From Flavobacteriaceae bacterium (GTDB lineage Bacteria; Bacteroidota; Bacteroidia; Flavobacteriales; Flavobacteriaceae): a DNA stretch of 64,000 nt. The notes under the pieces were generated by a model. The model saw only the letters and a list, made by a program, of their open reading frames with translations, made no database searches and was not told where the DNA came from. The number at the start of each line of letters is the position of its first letter. Within the stretch, counting starts at the first letter, position 1. The stretch lies in the NCBI GenBank assembly GCA_014238425.1, contig JABABD010000005.1, positions 186,001-250,000 of the forward strand, written 5' to 3'. A program made the position numbers and the translations under genes. Shown piece by piece: positions 41,255-50,574 of this stretch.

Positions 41255-41378
41255 TTAATCGAGTAGAATGGGGTTTCAAAATGGAGCTTAACTAATGCTT
41301 AAGAATAGCAAATTAACTTTTATAATTGAATGGAAAATGGTATTTTCGCGCACTTAAATAGATTAAATTCTACTACAA

Positions 41379-43511
41379 ATGGCAGTTTTAAATAAAATTA
41401 GACAAAGAGGGTTATTCCTCATAATAGTAATAGCATTAGCGTTATTCTCTTTTGTATTAGCGGATCTTTTCAGAAACAGCGATGCTCTGACAAGCAAAGG
41501 TCAAAATATTGTTGCCACAATTAATGGTAAAGATATCTCTAGACAAGAATTTATGGAGAAAGTAGAGCTTGCACAGAGACAAATGGGACCTAATTCAAGC
41601 AGTATTCAGGCAATGAATAGAGTTTGGGATCAGGAAACTAGAAAAGCAGTGATGGAATCTGAGTTTAATGAACTTGGTTTATCTGTTGAAACAGAAGAAA
41701 TGAAGGATTTGCTGAGAACTAGTCTAGCAACTACGCCAGATTTTCAAAATGAAGCGGGATTGTTTGATGAAAATAGACTTAACGAATATATTGCAAATCT
41801 TAAGGAAACATCTAAAAGTGTTGGTTATGCTCAGTGGGTTGAATATGAAAATAACTTAGCATCTAACGCTATGCAGCAAAACTATTTTAATATGGTTAAG
41901 TCTGGATTAGGAGCTACTGTTGCTGAAGGAGAATTAGAGCATATGATGGAGAGTGAGTTAGTTGATATAAAATATATTCAGATTCCATTTAATTCAATTC
42001 CAGATAGTACTATAACTGTTTCTAAATCTGATATTAGTAAATATATTGAAGAAAACAAAAACCGTTTCGAAGTAGAAGAATCTAGAGATATAGTCTATGT
42101 ACAATTTAAAGAAGAAGCATCTTTAGAAGATGAAAATGATTTGATTCTTAAATTAAGAAAGAGATTAATTCCAGAACCTATTTTTGATAGTGGCGTGCAA
42201 GACACGATTACGATACCTGCATTTAAAGACGTTACCGATTATAATACATATGTTAATGTGACTGCCAATTCAGCAATAAAGTATGCGAATCAATATATGT
42301 TTAAATCTGATTTACCAATAGCGTCTGCAGATAGCTTATTTAATTTAAATGTTGGGCAGACGTATGGCCCGTATAAAGAAAGCGGCTATATCAAACTATC
42401 AAAACTTGTGGCAGTAAAACAATTACCAGACTCTGTTAAAGTGAGACACATCCTTGTGCCGTATGGCGGTTCTTTTGGAGGAGATGAGTCTCAAATTAAA
42501 TCAGAAGAAGAGGCAAAGACACTTACTGATAGTCTTTTGACGGTGGTAAAAAGAAACCGCTCTAAATTTCCTGAATTGGTAACAGCCTTTTCTGCTGATA
42601 AAAATAGTATAGAAAAAGGTGGTGTTATTGATTGGTTCACGTATAATGGTATAGGACCAGATATCAGAGATTTTGCTTTTGAAGGGAAAACAGGAGATAT
42701 TGGAATTGTTAAAGCACCTTATGGTTTCCATATCATTGAAATTGAAGGTCAGAAAAACTCTAATAAAGCTGTTAAAGTAGCTACTATTGCAGAAAAGATT
42801 GAACCTTCATCAAGAACTATTGATAATACATTTAACGAAACTTCGAAATTTGAGATTGCAGTAGCAAAGGGGGAATTTGAAGCTGTAGCTAAAGATAATA
42901 ATTATAGTTTGAGACCTGTAAATAGCATTAAAGAGTTAGATGAGAATATTCCTGGTGTTGGTAACCAAAGAGACATTGTAAGATGGGCTTTTAATGAAGA
43001 AAGTAAGGTAGGTGATGTGAAACGATTTAGTTTTAATGGTGGTTATGCCGTAGTGCAATTAAGAGCGCAAAACAAAGCTGGTTTAATGAGTACTGAAGAT
43101 GCATCCGTTACTGCCTTACCTGCAATAAGAAAAGAGAAGAAGGCTGAAATTATAAGAGAAAGAATTTCCGGAAAATCTTTTGAGGATGTTGGTGCTTCAG
43201 AAAACCAAACTATAAAAGTCGCTTCGGCTCTGAATATGAAAAACCCAACCATTAGTGGTGCAGGTAGAGAACTTAAAGTTGTTGGCGCTGCTTTTGGATT
43301 GCAAGAAGGAGCAACCTCTAAACCAATCGATGGTAGCAATGGTGTGTATATAATTCAAGTAACAAAAAAGACACCTGGAGTTAAATTAGATAGTTATCAA
43401 GCAAAAGTGAGTCAGTTGTCTACCCAAAGAGGAAATGCTGTAACCACAAAACTCTATAACGCCCTTAAAGAAGCGGCCGATATTGAAGATAATAGAGCTG
43501 TATTTTATTAA
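41379..43511 (+). CDS. PpiD-like membrane-anchored peptidyl-prolyl isomerase
   Basis: 710 residues. One membrane helix (about 11-30: GLFLIIVIALALFSFVLA), a SurA/PpiD N-terminal chaperone region, and a parvulin (PpiC) domain at about 352-450 (VKVRHILVPYGG, then DKNSIEKGGVIDWF and YGFHIIEIEGQ). A second, degenerate chaperone or PpiC-like region follows (VGNQRDIVRWAFNEE). It should act in the periplasm on outer-membrane proteins, fitting the LPS and barrel genes upstream. A hairpin terminator follows. Confidence 0.88.
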   Translation: MAVLNKIRQRGLFLIIVIALALFSFVLADLFRNSDALTSKGQNIVATINGKDISRQEFMEKVELAQRQMGPNSSSIQAMNRVWDQETRKAVMESEFNELGLSVETEEMKDLLRTSLATTPDFQNEAGLFDENRLNEYIANLKETSKSVGYAQWVEYENNLASNAMQQNYFNMVKSGLGATVAEGELEHMMESELVDIKYIQIPFNSIPDSTITVSKSDISKYIEENKNRFEVEESRDIVYVQFKEEASLEDENDLILKLRKRLIPEPIFDSGVQDTITIPAFKDVTDYNTYVNVTANSAIKYANQYMFKSDLPIASADSLFNLNVGQTYGPYKESGYIKLSKLVAVKQLPDSVKVRHILVPYGGSFGGDESQIKSEEEAKTLTDSLLTVVKRNRSKFPELVTAFSADKNSIEKGGVIDWFTYNGIGPDIRDFAFEGKTGDIGIVKAPYGFHIIEIEGQKNSNKAVKVATIAEKIEPSSRTIDNTFNETSKFEIAVAKGEFEAVAKDNNYSLRPVNSIKELDENIPGVGNQRDIVRWAFNEESKVGDVKRFSFNGGYAVVQLRAQNKAGLMSTEDASVTALPAIRKEKKAEIIRERISGKSFEDVGASENQTIKVASALNMKNPTISGAGRELKVVGAAFGLQEGATSKPIDGSNGVYIIQVTKKTPGVKLDSYQAKVSQLSTQRGNAVTTKLYNALKEAADIEDNRAVFY

Positions 43512-43532
43512 AAAAAATAGTTAATGATTCAT

Positions 43533-43562
43533 AAAAAGGTCTTGCAGATGCAAGACCTTTTT
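43533..43562. terminator. Bidirectional terminator between ppiD-like and GHMP kinase genes
   Basis: Arms AAAAAGGTCTTGCA and TGCAAGACCTTTTT form a 14-bp perfect stem with only two bases between the arms, A-run on one side and T-run on the other. It serves the converging stops at 43511 and 43561. Confidence 0.87.
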
Positions 43563-44487
43563 ATTTTAAAATCATTGTATCAAAAGGGATTATGGTTTCA
43601 TACCCTTTTTCTTTAAAATATTCTGTAGGATCCTTGGTTGCAGTTGCAAGTACAAAATCACCTCCCCAAGCACCAAGACTTTTTACACTTCCATTAAAGT
43701 CATGAAAACGCTGTTCTTTAACTGTAGGCTGATCAATCAATTTCGATATAACCTCTTCATGTTTATTAATAAGAACATTAAAATCATTTAGAGAAGAACA
43801 CCCCAAGATGCTCTTTGTAATACCACTTATAGTATCTATGGCCGATGAGTTCGCGTTCTTTTTTGAGGTGTATCTAGAAATGCCTTCGCGGCTATCTTGT
43901 TTTTTGTTTAGGTGAACAAAATATAAAGCACCTGAAAATACGGGCTCAAAAGTTACTTTTTCTACCAATCTATTATCGTCTTGTTCAGAACCAAAAGATT
44001 CTTTTAATTGATAAATTAACGGGCCATTACTTTTTGCGCAAGCAACATCATAGCCACTACCACCAAAAGTGCTTTTAAGCAGCTTATACGGATCGACCTG
44101 CGCCCAACTAGCTATATTGTTGATCAGAGTTGAAGAAGAACCTAATCCCCAATCTGTAGGAAATTCTAATGTTGTCGTGATTTCATATCCTCGGTTATCA
44201 GATAAAAACTCGGAATTTAGTTGCTTTGATACACCTAATATTTTTTGCAGCATGTTCGCAATCTCATTTTTATTTATAACGGAATCGAGATGTTCTAACT
44301 CAAAGTTATCTTTAAACCATATGCTTCCATCAAAACGAATACTCTTCCAATAGAGTTTATTATCATCGATGGGTTTAATAGTTAGGGATTGCCCTTTTTT
44401 AGTTGGTAGGGCCAGACCTAGCGCGCCATCTAAGACCACATACTCTCCTGTAAGTAATAATTTACCATGACTGTAAAAAGAATGCAT
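43561..44487 (-). CDS. GHMP kinase (GYDIA-type, mevalonate pathway)
   Basis: 308 residues. GHMP motifs: FYSHGKLLLTGEYVVLDGA at the start, the ATP-loop GLGSSSTLINNIASW and the GGSGYDVACA motif that gives the GYDIA family its name (Val for Ile here). It is the Bacteroidetes replacement for mevalonate or phosphomevalonate kinase as far as I recall. It overlaps the HMG-CoA reductase gene by one base, so both are expressed together for isoprenoid synthesis. Confidence 0.88.
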   Translation of the reverse strand: MHSFYSHGKLLLTGEYVVLDGALGLALPTKKGQSLTIKPIDDNKLYWKSIRFDGSIWFKDNFELEHLDSVINKNEIANMLQKILGVSKQLNSEFLSDNRGYEITTTLEFPTDWGLGSSSTLINNIASWAQVDPYKLLKSTFGGSGYDVACAKSNGPLIYQLKESFGSEQDDNRLVEKVTFEPVFSGALYFVHLNKKQDSREGISRYTSKKNANSSAIDTISGITKSILGCSSLNDFNVLINKHEEVISKLIDQPTVKEQRFHDFNGSVKSLGAWGGDFVLATATKDPTEYFKEKGYETIIPFDTMILK

Positions 44488-45803
44488 TAGTGTCTTAGTT
44501 TTTCAAGTTCATCAATAACAGAACGGTGAGTCACCATATGTGTTTTAAAATATTCAATAAGTGTATCTTTTTCAGAAGGAGTAGCGTCAAACTGATTCAA
44601 TATATTCATTAAATGCATTTTCATATGTCCTTGCTGAATTCCTGTAGTGGTTAGCGAACGCAATGCCGCAAAATTCTGAGCCAGCCCGGCAACAGCAACT
44701 ATGTTCATCAGGTCTTTGGCAGAAGGATTTTTAAGCAACTCTAATGCTACCTTTACCATCGGATGCAAGCGTGTAAGTCCTCCAACGGTTCCTAAAGCTA
44801 GTGGGATTTCCATCCAAAATTTAAAAATACCATTGTCAATAGATACATCCGTTAAGCTTGAATACCTTCCATGTCTTGAAGCATAGGCATGAACACCAGC
44901 CTCAACAGCTCTAAAATCATTTCCTGTCGCTAGTACTACGGCATCTATGCCGTTCATAATACCTTTATTGTGAGTGACAGCTCGATAAGGTTCTATCTTA
45001 GCTATATTGACGGCTCTGACAAATTTTTCTACAAACTCTTCTGAGGATATAGTGCTGTCTTCAGTCAATTCTTCAATTTTACAGCTTACTTCAGCTCTTA
45101 CCAGACATTCGGGAACATAATTAGAAAGTATGCTCATCACGATTTGAATATCTTTTTCTATATCACTAAACTCTATATATTTTCGAGCTTCATTTGTAAA
45201 GACTTTTGCAAATTGCTCTAAACAAGAATTAATGAAGTTAGCACCCATAGCGTCTAATGTTTCAAACGTCGCATGGAGCTGATAATAGTTTTCTAAATCT
45301 CTAGTCTTGTTTACTAAAATAATATCAAGAATACCTCCACCGCGTTTTCGCATGTTTTTGGTAATAGAACTCGCCTCAGAAACAAGAGTATTCTTTACGT
45401 TTTTAAAAAACCGTTCTAGTTTATCAAAATCGCCTTTGTACATAAAATGTACTTGACCAATTTTTGTAGTGGAAATGACCTTTGCCTTGAACCCACCTCG
45501 ATCAAACCAAAATTTCGCGGCTTTACTTGCAGCAGCCACAACAGAACTTTCTTCAATGGCCATTGGTATGGCATAAATACTATTGTTAATTAGGAAATTT
45601 GGTGCAATGCCAAAAGGTAAATAATAATTGGTGATCGTATTTTCTATAAATTCATCATGAAGCTGTTGCAACGTACTATCAGAATTCCAATACCTTTTTA
45701 TGATTTCCTTGGTTTCTTCTTTACCTGAAAAGTAGTGCTCAACAATCCAATCTATTTTTTTTGATTTAGAGAATTTTGAAAATCCAGAAACCGATGTACT
45801 CAT
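44487..45803 (-). CDS. mvaA: Hydroxymethylglutaryl-CoA reductase, class II (degradative type)
   Basis: 438 residues. Key segments: LDAMGANFINSCLE, NKGIMNGIDAVVLATGNDFR, GTVGGLTRLHP and GLAQNFAALRSL, then GIQQGHMKMH with the catalytic His. The absence of membrane helices and the length fit class II enzymes, which in bacteria that use the mevalonate route work in synthesis. It forms a two-gene operon with the GHMP kinase. The 183-bp spacer to the divergent DPP-IV gene should hold both promoters; I see no obvious element in it. Confidence 0.92.
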   Translation of the reverse strand: MSTSVSGFSKFSKSKKIDWIVEHYFSGKEETKEIIKRYWNSDSTLQQLHDEFIENTITNYYLPFGIAPNFLINNSIYAIPMAIEESSVVAAASKAAKFWFDRGGFKAKVISTTKIGQVHFMYKGDFDKLERFFKNVKNTLVSEASSITKNMRKRGGGILDIILVNKTRDLENYYQLHATFETLDAMGANFINSCLEQFAKVFTNEARKYIEFSDIEKDIQIVMSILSNYVPECLVRAEVSCKIEELTEDSTISSEEFVEKFVRAVNIAKIEPYRAVTHNKGIMNGIDAVVLATGNDFRAVEAGVHAYASRHGRYSSLTDVSIDNGIFKFWMEIPLALGTVGGLTRLHPMVKVALELLKNPSAKDLMNIVAVAGLAQNFAALRSLTTTGIQQGHMKMHLMNILNQFDATPSEKDTLIEYFKTHMVTHRSVIDELEKLRH

Positions 45804-45986
45804 TTATAGGCGTTTTAGCGATGCAAAGATACTATTCTTGGTATTATTATTGAGCGCTTTCTTTGAGTGCTTATAATTTTGTGTACAGTCTGTTCATTGT
45901 TGAAATGCTAAAAGGTTGTGATACTCACTATGTTTTTTTACATTGCAGGGATGATTATACTGCGAATAATCTAATAGAACTACTAA

Positions 45987-48302
45987 ATGAAATATCTTAA
46001 AGTTACGCTACTGTTGTGTTTTCTGTTTGCAAACCCTCTTCTTGCTCAGAAAAAAGCGATTACTCTAGAGGACATTTGGGATGATACTTTCAAAGCAAAG
46101 TCTATGGATGTACTTCATTCTATGAAAAACGGACAGCAATATTCTGTCTTGTATGCTGATGAAAACCTGAGCACATCTTCAATCGAAATATACGATTACG
46201 AGACACTTCAGAAAGTGAAAACTTTTGTCGACTCTAAAGATTTTCAAGAATTTGATTATTTTACTGATTATACCTTTAGTTCGGACGAAACAAAAGTGAT
46301 TTTAGCAACTGAAGTAGAGCCAATATTCAGACGCTCAAAGAGAGCGAAATATTACGTTTATGATGCTTCAAATAATTCTGTTCAGGCTATATCTGAAGAA
46401 AAAATACAAGAGCCAACGTTCTCACCAGATGGAACAAAGATTGCTTATGGATTTAGTAATGATATATATGTACGAGATTTAGCCACTCAGCAAACAAAGC
46501 GTTTGACGAGTGATGGCTTAAAAGATGAAATAATAAATGGGATTACAGATTGGGTATATGAAGAAGAGTTTAGTTTTGTTAGAGCTTTTGAGTGGAATGC
46601 TAAAGGAGACCGCATTGCATATTTAAAATTTGACGAAACCTTTGTGCCCGAATTTTCAATGGATGTTTATGGTGCCGAATTATATCAGACGCAGCAAAAA
46701 TTCAAATACCCTAAGGCTGGAGAGTTGAATTCAGAGGTGACACTTCACATATATGATTTATTAAAATCTGAATCCAAAAAAGTGTTTTTGAGCGAAGATT
46801 ATAAAGATTATTACATTCCAAGAATCAAGTGGACTAATGACTCAGATGTATTGAGTGCTCAATATATGAATCGTCACCAAAACAAATTGGACCTTTGGAT
46901 GATTAATGCCAACGGCTATGAAAGCGTTATTGCACTGACTGAAGAAGATAAAGCCTATGTAGATGTGACGTTTGATTTAACATTTCTTCCCGATAATAGC
47001 TTTATATGGACGAGTGAAAAGAGCGGAAACAATCATATTTATCATTACAGTCTTGACGGACAACTCCGTAAGCAAGTAACTAGTGGAAATTGGGAAGTGA
47101 CGAACTATTACGGATATGATGAAGCTCAAAATAAAATATTTTACCAATCAACGGAGAATGGTTCTATAAATCGTGGTGTGTATTCGATTAATCTTAAAGG
47201 AAAAAATAAGAAAGCACTAGCTGATAAAGAAGGGCAAAATAGCGCTGCGTTTAGCGCTAATCATTCGTATTTTATAAACACGTATTCCAGTGCAACCACA
47301 CCAACACAATACACGCTTAACGAATCTTCAAAAGGTGATATTGTAAAGACTATTGAAGATAATGAACAGCTTGTTGACGTACTTTCTGGATTTCAAATGT
47401 CTGAAAAAGAATTTGGCACTATTTCGGTCAATGGAAATGATTTGAATATGTGGACGATAAAACCACCAAATTTTGATGTTACCAAAAAATATCCATTATT
47501 GATGTATCAATATTCTGGACCAGGATCCCAATCGGTTTCCAACCGTTGGAATAGCAGTAACGATTATTGGTATCAATCTTTGGCGCAACAAGGCTATATT
47601 GTTGCATGTGTGGATGGAAGAGGTACAGGTTTTAAAGGAGCTGCATTCAAAAAAGTGACTCAGAACGAACTAGGTAAATACGAAGTAGAAGATCAAATAC
47701 AGGCTGCTAAGCAATTGGGAAAATTGCCTTATATCGATGCCGATAATATAGGTATTTGGGGTTGGAGCTATGGCGGTTTTATGAGCAGTAATGCAATACT
47801 GAAAGGAAACGATGTTTTTAAAATGGCGATTGCAGTGGCTCCAGTATCAAGCTGGCGTTTTTATGACACTATTTATACAGAACGTTATATGACGACTCCT
47901 GAAGAGAATCCAACAGGTTATGATGAGAACTCACCAATAAACCATGTTGATAAACTTAAAGGGCATTATATGATTGTTCATGGTACTGGAGACGACAATG
48001 TACATTTACAAAATACCATGCGTATGGTGGAAGCCTTGGTGCAAGCTGATAAGGATTTTGAGTGGATGATCTACCCTGACAAGAGTCACAGTATTCGTGG
48101 TGGTAATACGAGAAAGCATCTGTATAGAAAGATGACTAATTTTGTTAATAGCACAATTGGTAACAAGAATGCTGTAACCACCAATAAAGTATTAAGGGTA
48201 CAGAAAGAGGATATTCCTAAATCTGCAAATCGTTCTAAGCCAACTGGTGTGGATATGAGTGGAAAAACCAAGAAGAAAGACGTCAAGAAAAAAAATAACT
48301 AA
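45987..48302 (+). CDS. Dipeptidyl peptidase IV (S9 family)
   Basis: 771 residues. Signal peptide about 1-20 (ending LLAQ), an eight-bladed propeller in the first 480 residues, and the alpha/beta hydrolase domain with GWSYGG (Ser near 596), GTGDDNVH (Asp near 670) and DKSHSIRGG (His near 703). It removes Xaa-Pro dipeptides from peptides, probably in the periplasm. The C-terminal 60 residues are a Lys-rich extension (KTKKKDVKKKNN) that is not part of the enzyme. The next gene is a peptide transporter, so the two form a peptide uptake unit. Confidence 0.92.
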   Translation: MKYLKVTLLLCFLFANPLLAQKKAITLEDIWDDTFKAKSMDVLHSMKNGQQYSVLYADENLSTSSIEIYDYETLQKVKTFVDSKDFQEFDYFTDYTFSSDETKVILATEVEPIFRRSKRAKYYVYDASNNSVQAISEEKIQEPTFSPDGTKIAYGFSNDIYVRDLATQQTKRLTSDGLKDEIINGITDWVYEEEFSFVRAFEWNAKGDRIAYLKFDETFVPEFSMDVYGAELYQTQQKFKYPKAGELNSEVTLHIYDLLKSESKKVFLSEDYKDYYIPRIKWTNDSDVLSAQYMNRHQNKLDLWMINANGYESVIALTEEDKAYVDVTFDLTFLPDNSFIWTSEKSGNNHIYHYSLDGQLRKQVTSGNWEVTNYYGYDEAQNKIFYQSTENGSINRGVYSINLKGKNKKALADKEGQNSAAFSANHSYFINTYSSATTPTQYTLNESSKGDIVKTIEDNEQLVDVLSGFQMSEKEFGTISVNGNDLNMWTIKPPNFDVTKKYPLLMYQYSGPGSQSVSNRWNSSNDYWYQSLAQQGYIVACVDGRGTGFKGAAFKKVTQNELGKYEVEDQIQAAKQLGKLPYIDADNIGIWGWSYGGFMSSNAILKGNDVFKMAIAVAPVSSWRFYDTIYTERYMTTPEENPTGYDENSPINHVDKLKGHYMIVHGTGDDNVHLQNTMRMVEALVQADKDFEWMIYPDKSHSIRGGNTRKHLYRKMTNFVNSTIGNKNAVTTNKVLRVQKEDIPKSANRSKPTGVDMSGKTKKKDVKKKNN

Positions 48303-48329
48303 CAATAATTACTAACTAATAAATTATCT

Positions 48330-49925
48330 ATGGAATTTAAATTTGGAGGTTCAGAAATAAACCAACGTACGGTGCTCGGTCACCCATCAGGATTATTCGT
48401 TTTATTCTTTACAGAAATGTGGGAACGATTTTCTTATTACGGTATGCGAGCGCTTTTGGTACTATTTTTAGTAACAACGATGCTGGATGAAAACGCAGGT
48501 TGGGGATGGGATCGGGCAGATGCTTTAGTGTTGTATGGATGGTATACTGGTTTGGTTTATTTAACCCCTATTATTGGCGGTTTTATTGCCGATAAATTTA
48601 TGGGTTACAGAAAGGCTGTAATCTTGGGTGCTTTCATTATGACTTTAGGGCACGCTTCCATGGCATTAGAAGGGATGACTTCTATGTTCTTTTATGCGGG
48701 ATTATCATTTCTGATTATTGGTAACGGATTGTTCAAACCAAATATTTCTTCAATGGTGGGTCAGTTATACAAAACGCAAGGAAAAGAAAAAGATGCTGGA
48801 TACACTATTTTTTACATGGGAATCAATGCAGGGGCCTTTTTAGGTATTCTATTGTGTGGTTATATCGGTGAAAATATTGGTTGGCACTATGGATTTGGAT
48901 TAGCTGGTATTTTTATGTTTTTCGGGATGTTGCAATTCTATTTCGCTCAAAAAATATTTGGTAAAATAGGGTTAACACCAAAACAGTTAGGAGATTTTGA
49001 TGATGTTGTGGAAGATAGTATTGAAGAAATAGGTGATACTATTGAAGAAGTCAAGGATGAAGCTGAAAACTCTAAAGTGGTAAGAGATAGACTTATTGTA
49101 ATAGGAATATTTTCATTATTTGTAATATTTTTCTGGTGGGCATTTGAACAAGCAGGTGGATCGATGACGATTTTTGCTGCCGATTATACAGATAGAGCTT
49201 TGGTTGGTGATGCAGCATTGACGTTTAAAATAGTCAATACTATAATTACGGTTGTGCCTATGCTTGTTATTACTTGGGTTTTGATGATGTTATTCAAACA
49301 GACTTATGGTAAATATTCCTTATCGAACATTTTCCTTGGAATCAGTTTTGTTATTATTTGGGGTATTGTGATTTGGATGCTAAACAGAGATTTTCAAGCA
49401 GAAAAAACAGAGGTTCCAGCATCATGGTTCTCTGTCTTGAACTCTTTGTTTATTATTTTATTTGCACCTGTGTTTTCAAAGATTTGGCAAAGTAAATATA
49501 ACCCGTCTGGGCCAGTGAAATTTGCTATTGGTCTATTCTTAGTTGGTTTAGGGTTTGCTGTGTTAGCGTATGGAGCTACAGGGATACCAGATGGTGCAAA
49601 AACCGCCTCAGTAAGTTTAATGTTCCTAGTATTTGCTTACTTCTTCCATACCATGGGAGAGCTTTGTGTTTCTCCTGTCGGGTTATCTTATGTCAGTAAG
49701 TTGGCACCCATTAAACTTGTTGGTTTAATGTTTGGTGTTTGGTTTACGGCGAACTTTTTTGCGAATCTATTAGGAGGCTTTACAGGAAGCTTCATCGATC
49801 CAATTTCTGAGGAATATGGATTGTCAACATTCTTCTTGATATTCACTATAATTCCTATTGCTGCGGCAATAATTATGATGTTGCTGAACCCAATGATGAA
49901 ACGGAAAATGCACGGTATAGAATAA
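48330..49925 (+). CDS. Proton-dependent oligopeptide transporter (POT/PTR2, MFS)
   Basis: 531 residues, 12-14 membrane helices. The POT motifs are FFTEMWERFSYYGMRALLVL near the start and GYTIFYMGINAGAFLG near residue 155. A hydrophilic loop (about 215-255, rich in Glu and Asp: VVEDSIEEIGDTIEEV) sits between helices. It imports di- and tripeptides and lies 27 bp after the DPP-IV gene, which would supply them. A strong terminator follows. Confidence 0.92.
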   Translation: MEFKFGGSEINQRTVLGHPSGLFVLFFTEMWERFSYYGMRALLVLFLVTTMLDENAGWGWDRADALVLYGWYTGLVYLTPIIGGFIADKFMGYRKAVILGAFIMTLGHASMALEGMTSMFFYAGLSFLIIGNGLFKPNISSMVGQLYKTQGKEKDAGYTIFYMGINAGAFLGILLCGYIGENIGWHYGFGLAGIFMFFGMLQFYFAQKIFGKIGLTPKQLGDFDDVVEDSIEEIGDTIEEVKDEAENSKVVRDRLIVIGIFSLFVIFFWWAFEQAGGSMTIFAADYTDRALVGDAALTFKIVNTIITVVPMLVITWVLMMLFKQTYGKYSLSNIFLGISFVIIWGIVIWMLNRDFQAEKTEVPASWFSVLNSLFIILFAPVFSKIWQSKYNPSGPVKFAIGLFLVGLGFAVLAYGATGIPDGAKTASVSLMFLVFAYFFHTMGELCVSPVGLSYVSKLAPIKLVGLMFGVWFTANFFANLLGGFTGSFIDPISEEYGLSTFFLIFTIIPIAAAIIMMLLNPMMKRKMHGIE

Positions 49926-49940
49926 AGAGATTTTTGGTAT

Positions 49941-49977
49941 AAGAAAGCGCCTTTTATTGGGCGTTTTCTTTTTTTTG
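49941..49977 (+). terminator. Hairpin terminator after the peptide transporter gene
   Basis: AAGAAAGCGCC pairs with GGGCGTTTTCTT (with one mismatch) around a TTTTATT loop, followed by a run of eight T. Confidence 0.8.
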
Positions 49978-49985
49978 TAAATTTG
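49978..49985 (+). promoter_or_regulatory. Candidate -7 element of the thioredoxin gene
   Basis: TAAATTTG matches TAnnTTTG and lies 25 bp before the ATG at 50011, right after the terminator. No clear -33 TTTG. Confidence 0.35.
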
Positions 49986-50010
49986 GAATAATAATTGCGA
50001 CTCTATAATC

Positions 50011-50556
50011 ATGAAAAAACTACTTATATATACATTTCTGTTGCTTTCTGCAACGATGTCTCAGGCTCAAGACATTAAATGGGTAAGCATAGAAGAAGCT
50101 CTAGAGCTTCAAAAGACTCAGCCTAAGAAAATTATCATGGATGTGTATACCAATTGGTGTGGACCTTGTAAATTGTTGGATAGAAACACATTTAAAAACA
50201 AGGATGTTGCAAATTATATCAATGAGAATTTTTATGCTGTAAAGTTTAATGGAGAAGGAGATGATACGGTTAATTATAAAGAGAATACATTCACAAACCC
50301 TCAATTTAACCCGGCAAAAGCTAATAAGAGAAACAGCGCGCATCAGTTTGCAAGTTATATGAGAATCAATGCCTACCCAACACTCGTGTTCTTTGATGAA
50401 AAAGGAGACTTTATAACACCAGTAAAAGGATACCAATCGCCTCAACAACTAGAGCTATATTTAAAGCTATTTAAGTCTGATGAGTATAAAAAAATGACGG
50501 ATCAGGAAAAATTTAATGCTTATAGTCAAGCATTTAAGCCTGAGTTCAAGAGTTAA
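50011..50556 (+). CDS. Secreted thioredoxin-fold protein
   Basis: 181 residues. Signal peptide about 1-20 (ending SQAQ) and a thioredoxin fold with the active site NWCGPCKLLD (Cys50, Cys53) and a cis-Pro loop (AYPTLVFFDEKG). The long insertion between the active site and the cis-Pro (ENTFTNPQFNPAKANKRNS) is typical of the flavobacterial thiol-disulfide proteins with a DUF255-like core. It acts in the periplasm on protein disulfides. It stands alone, convergent with comEC. Confidence 0.87.
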   Translation: MKKLLIYTFLLLSATMSQAQDIKWVSIEEALELQKTQPKKIIMDVYTNWCGPCKLLDRNTFKNKDVANYINENFYAVKFNGEGDDTVNYKENTFTNPQFNPAKANKRNSAHQFASYMRINAYPTLVFFDEKGDFITPVKGYQSPQQLELYLKLFKSDEYKKMTDQEKFNAYSQAFKPEFKS

Positions 50557-50574
50557 TGTTAATTGTAGCGCTAA

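Noticed and set aside
40099..41378. 3'-end duplication around the MerR/CCPF pair
   Set aside because: I looked for a copy of the CNNM-type gene end between 41255 and 41378 and for other direct repeats and found none.
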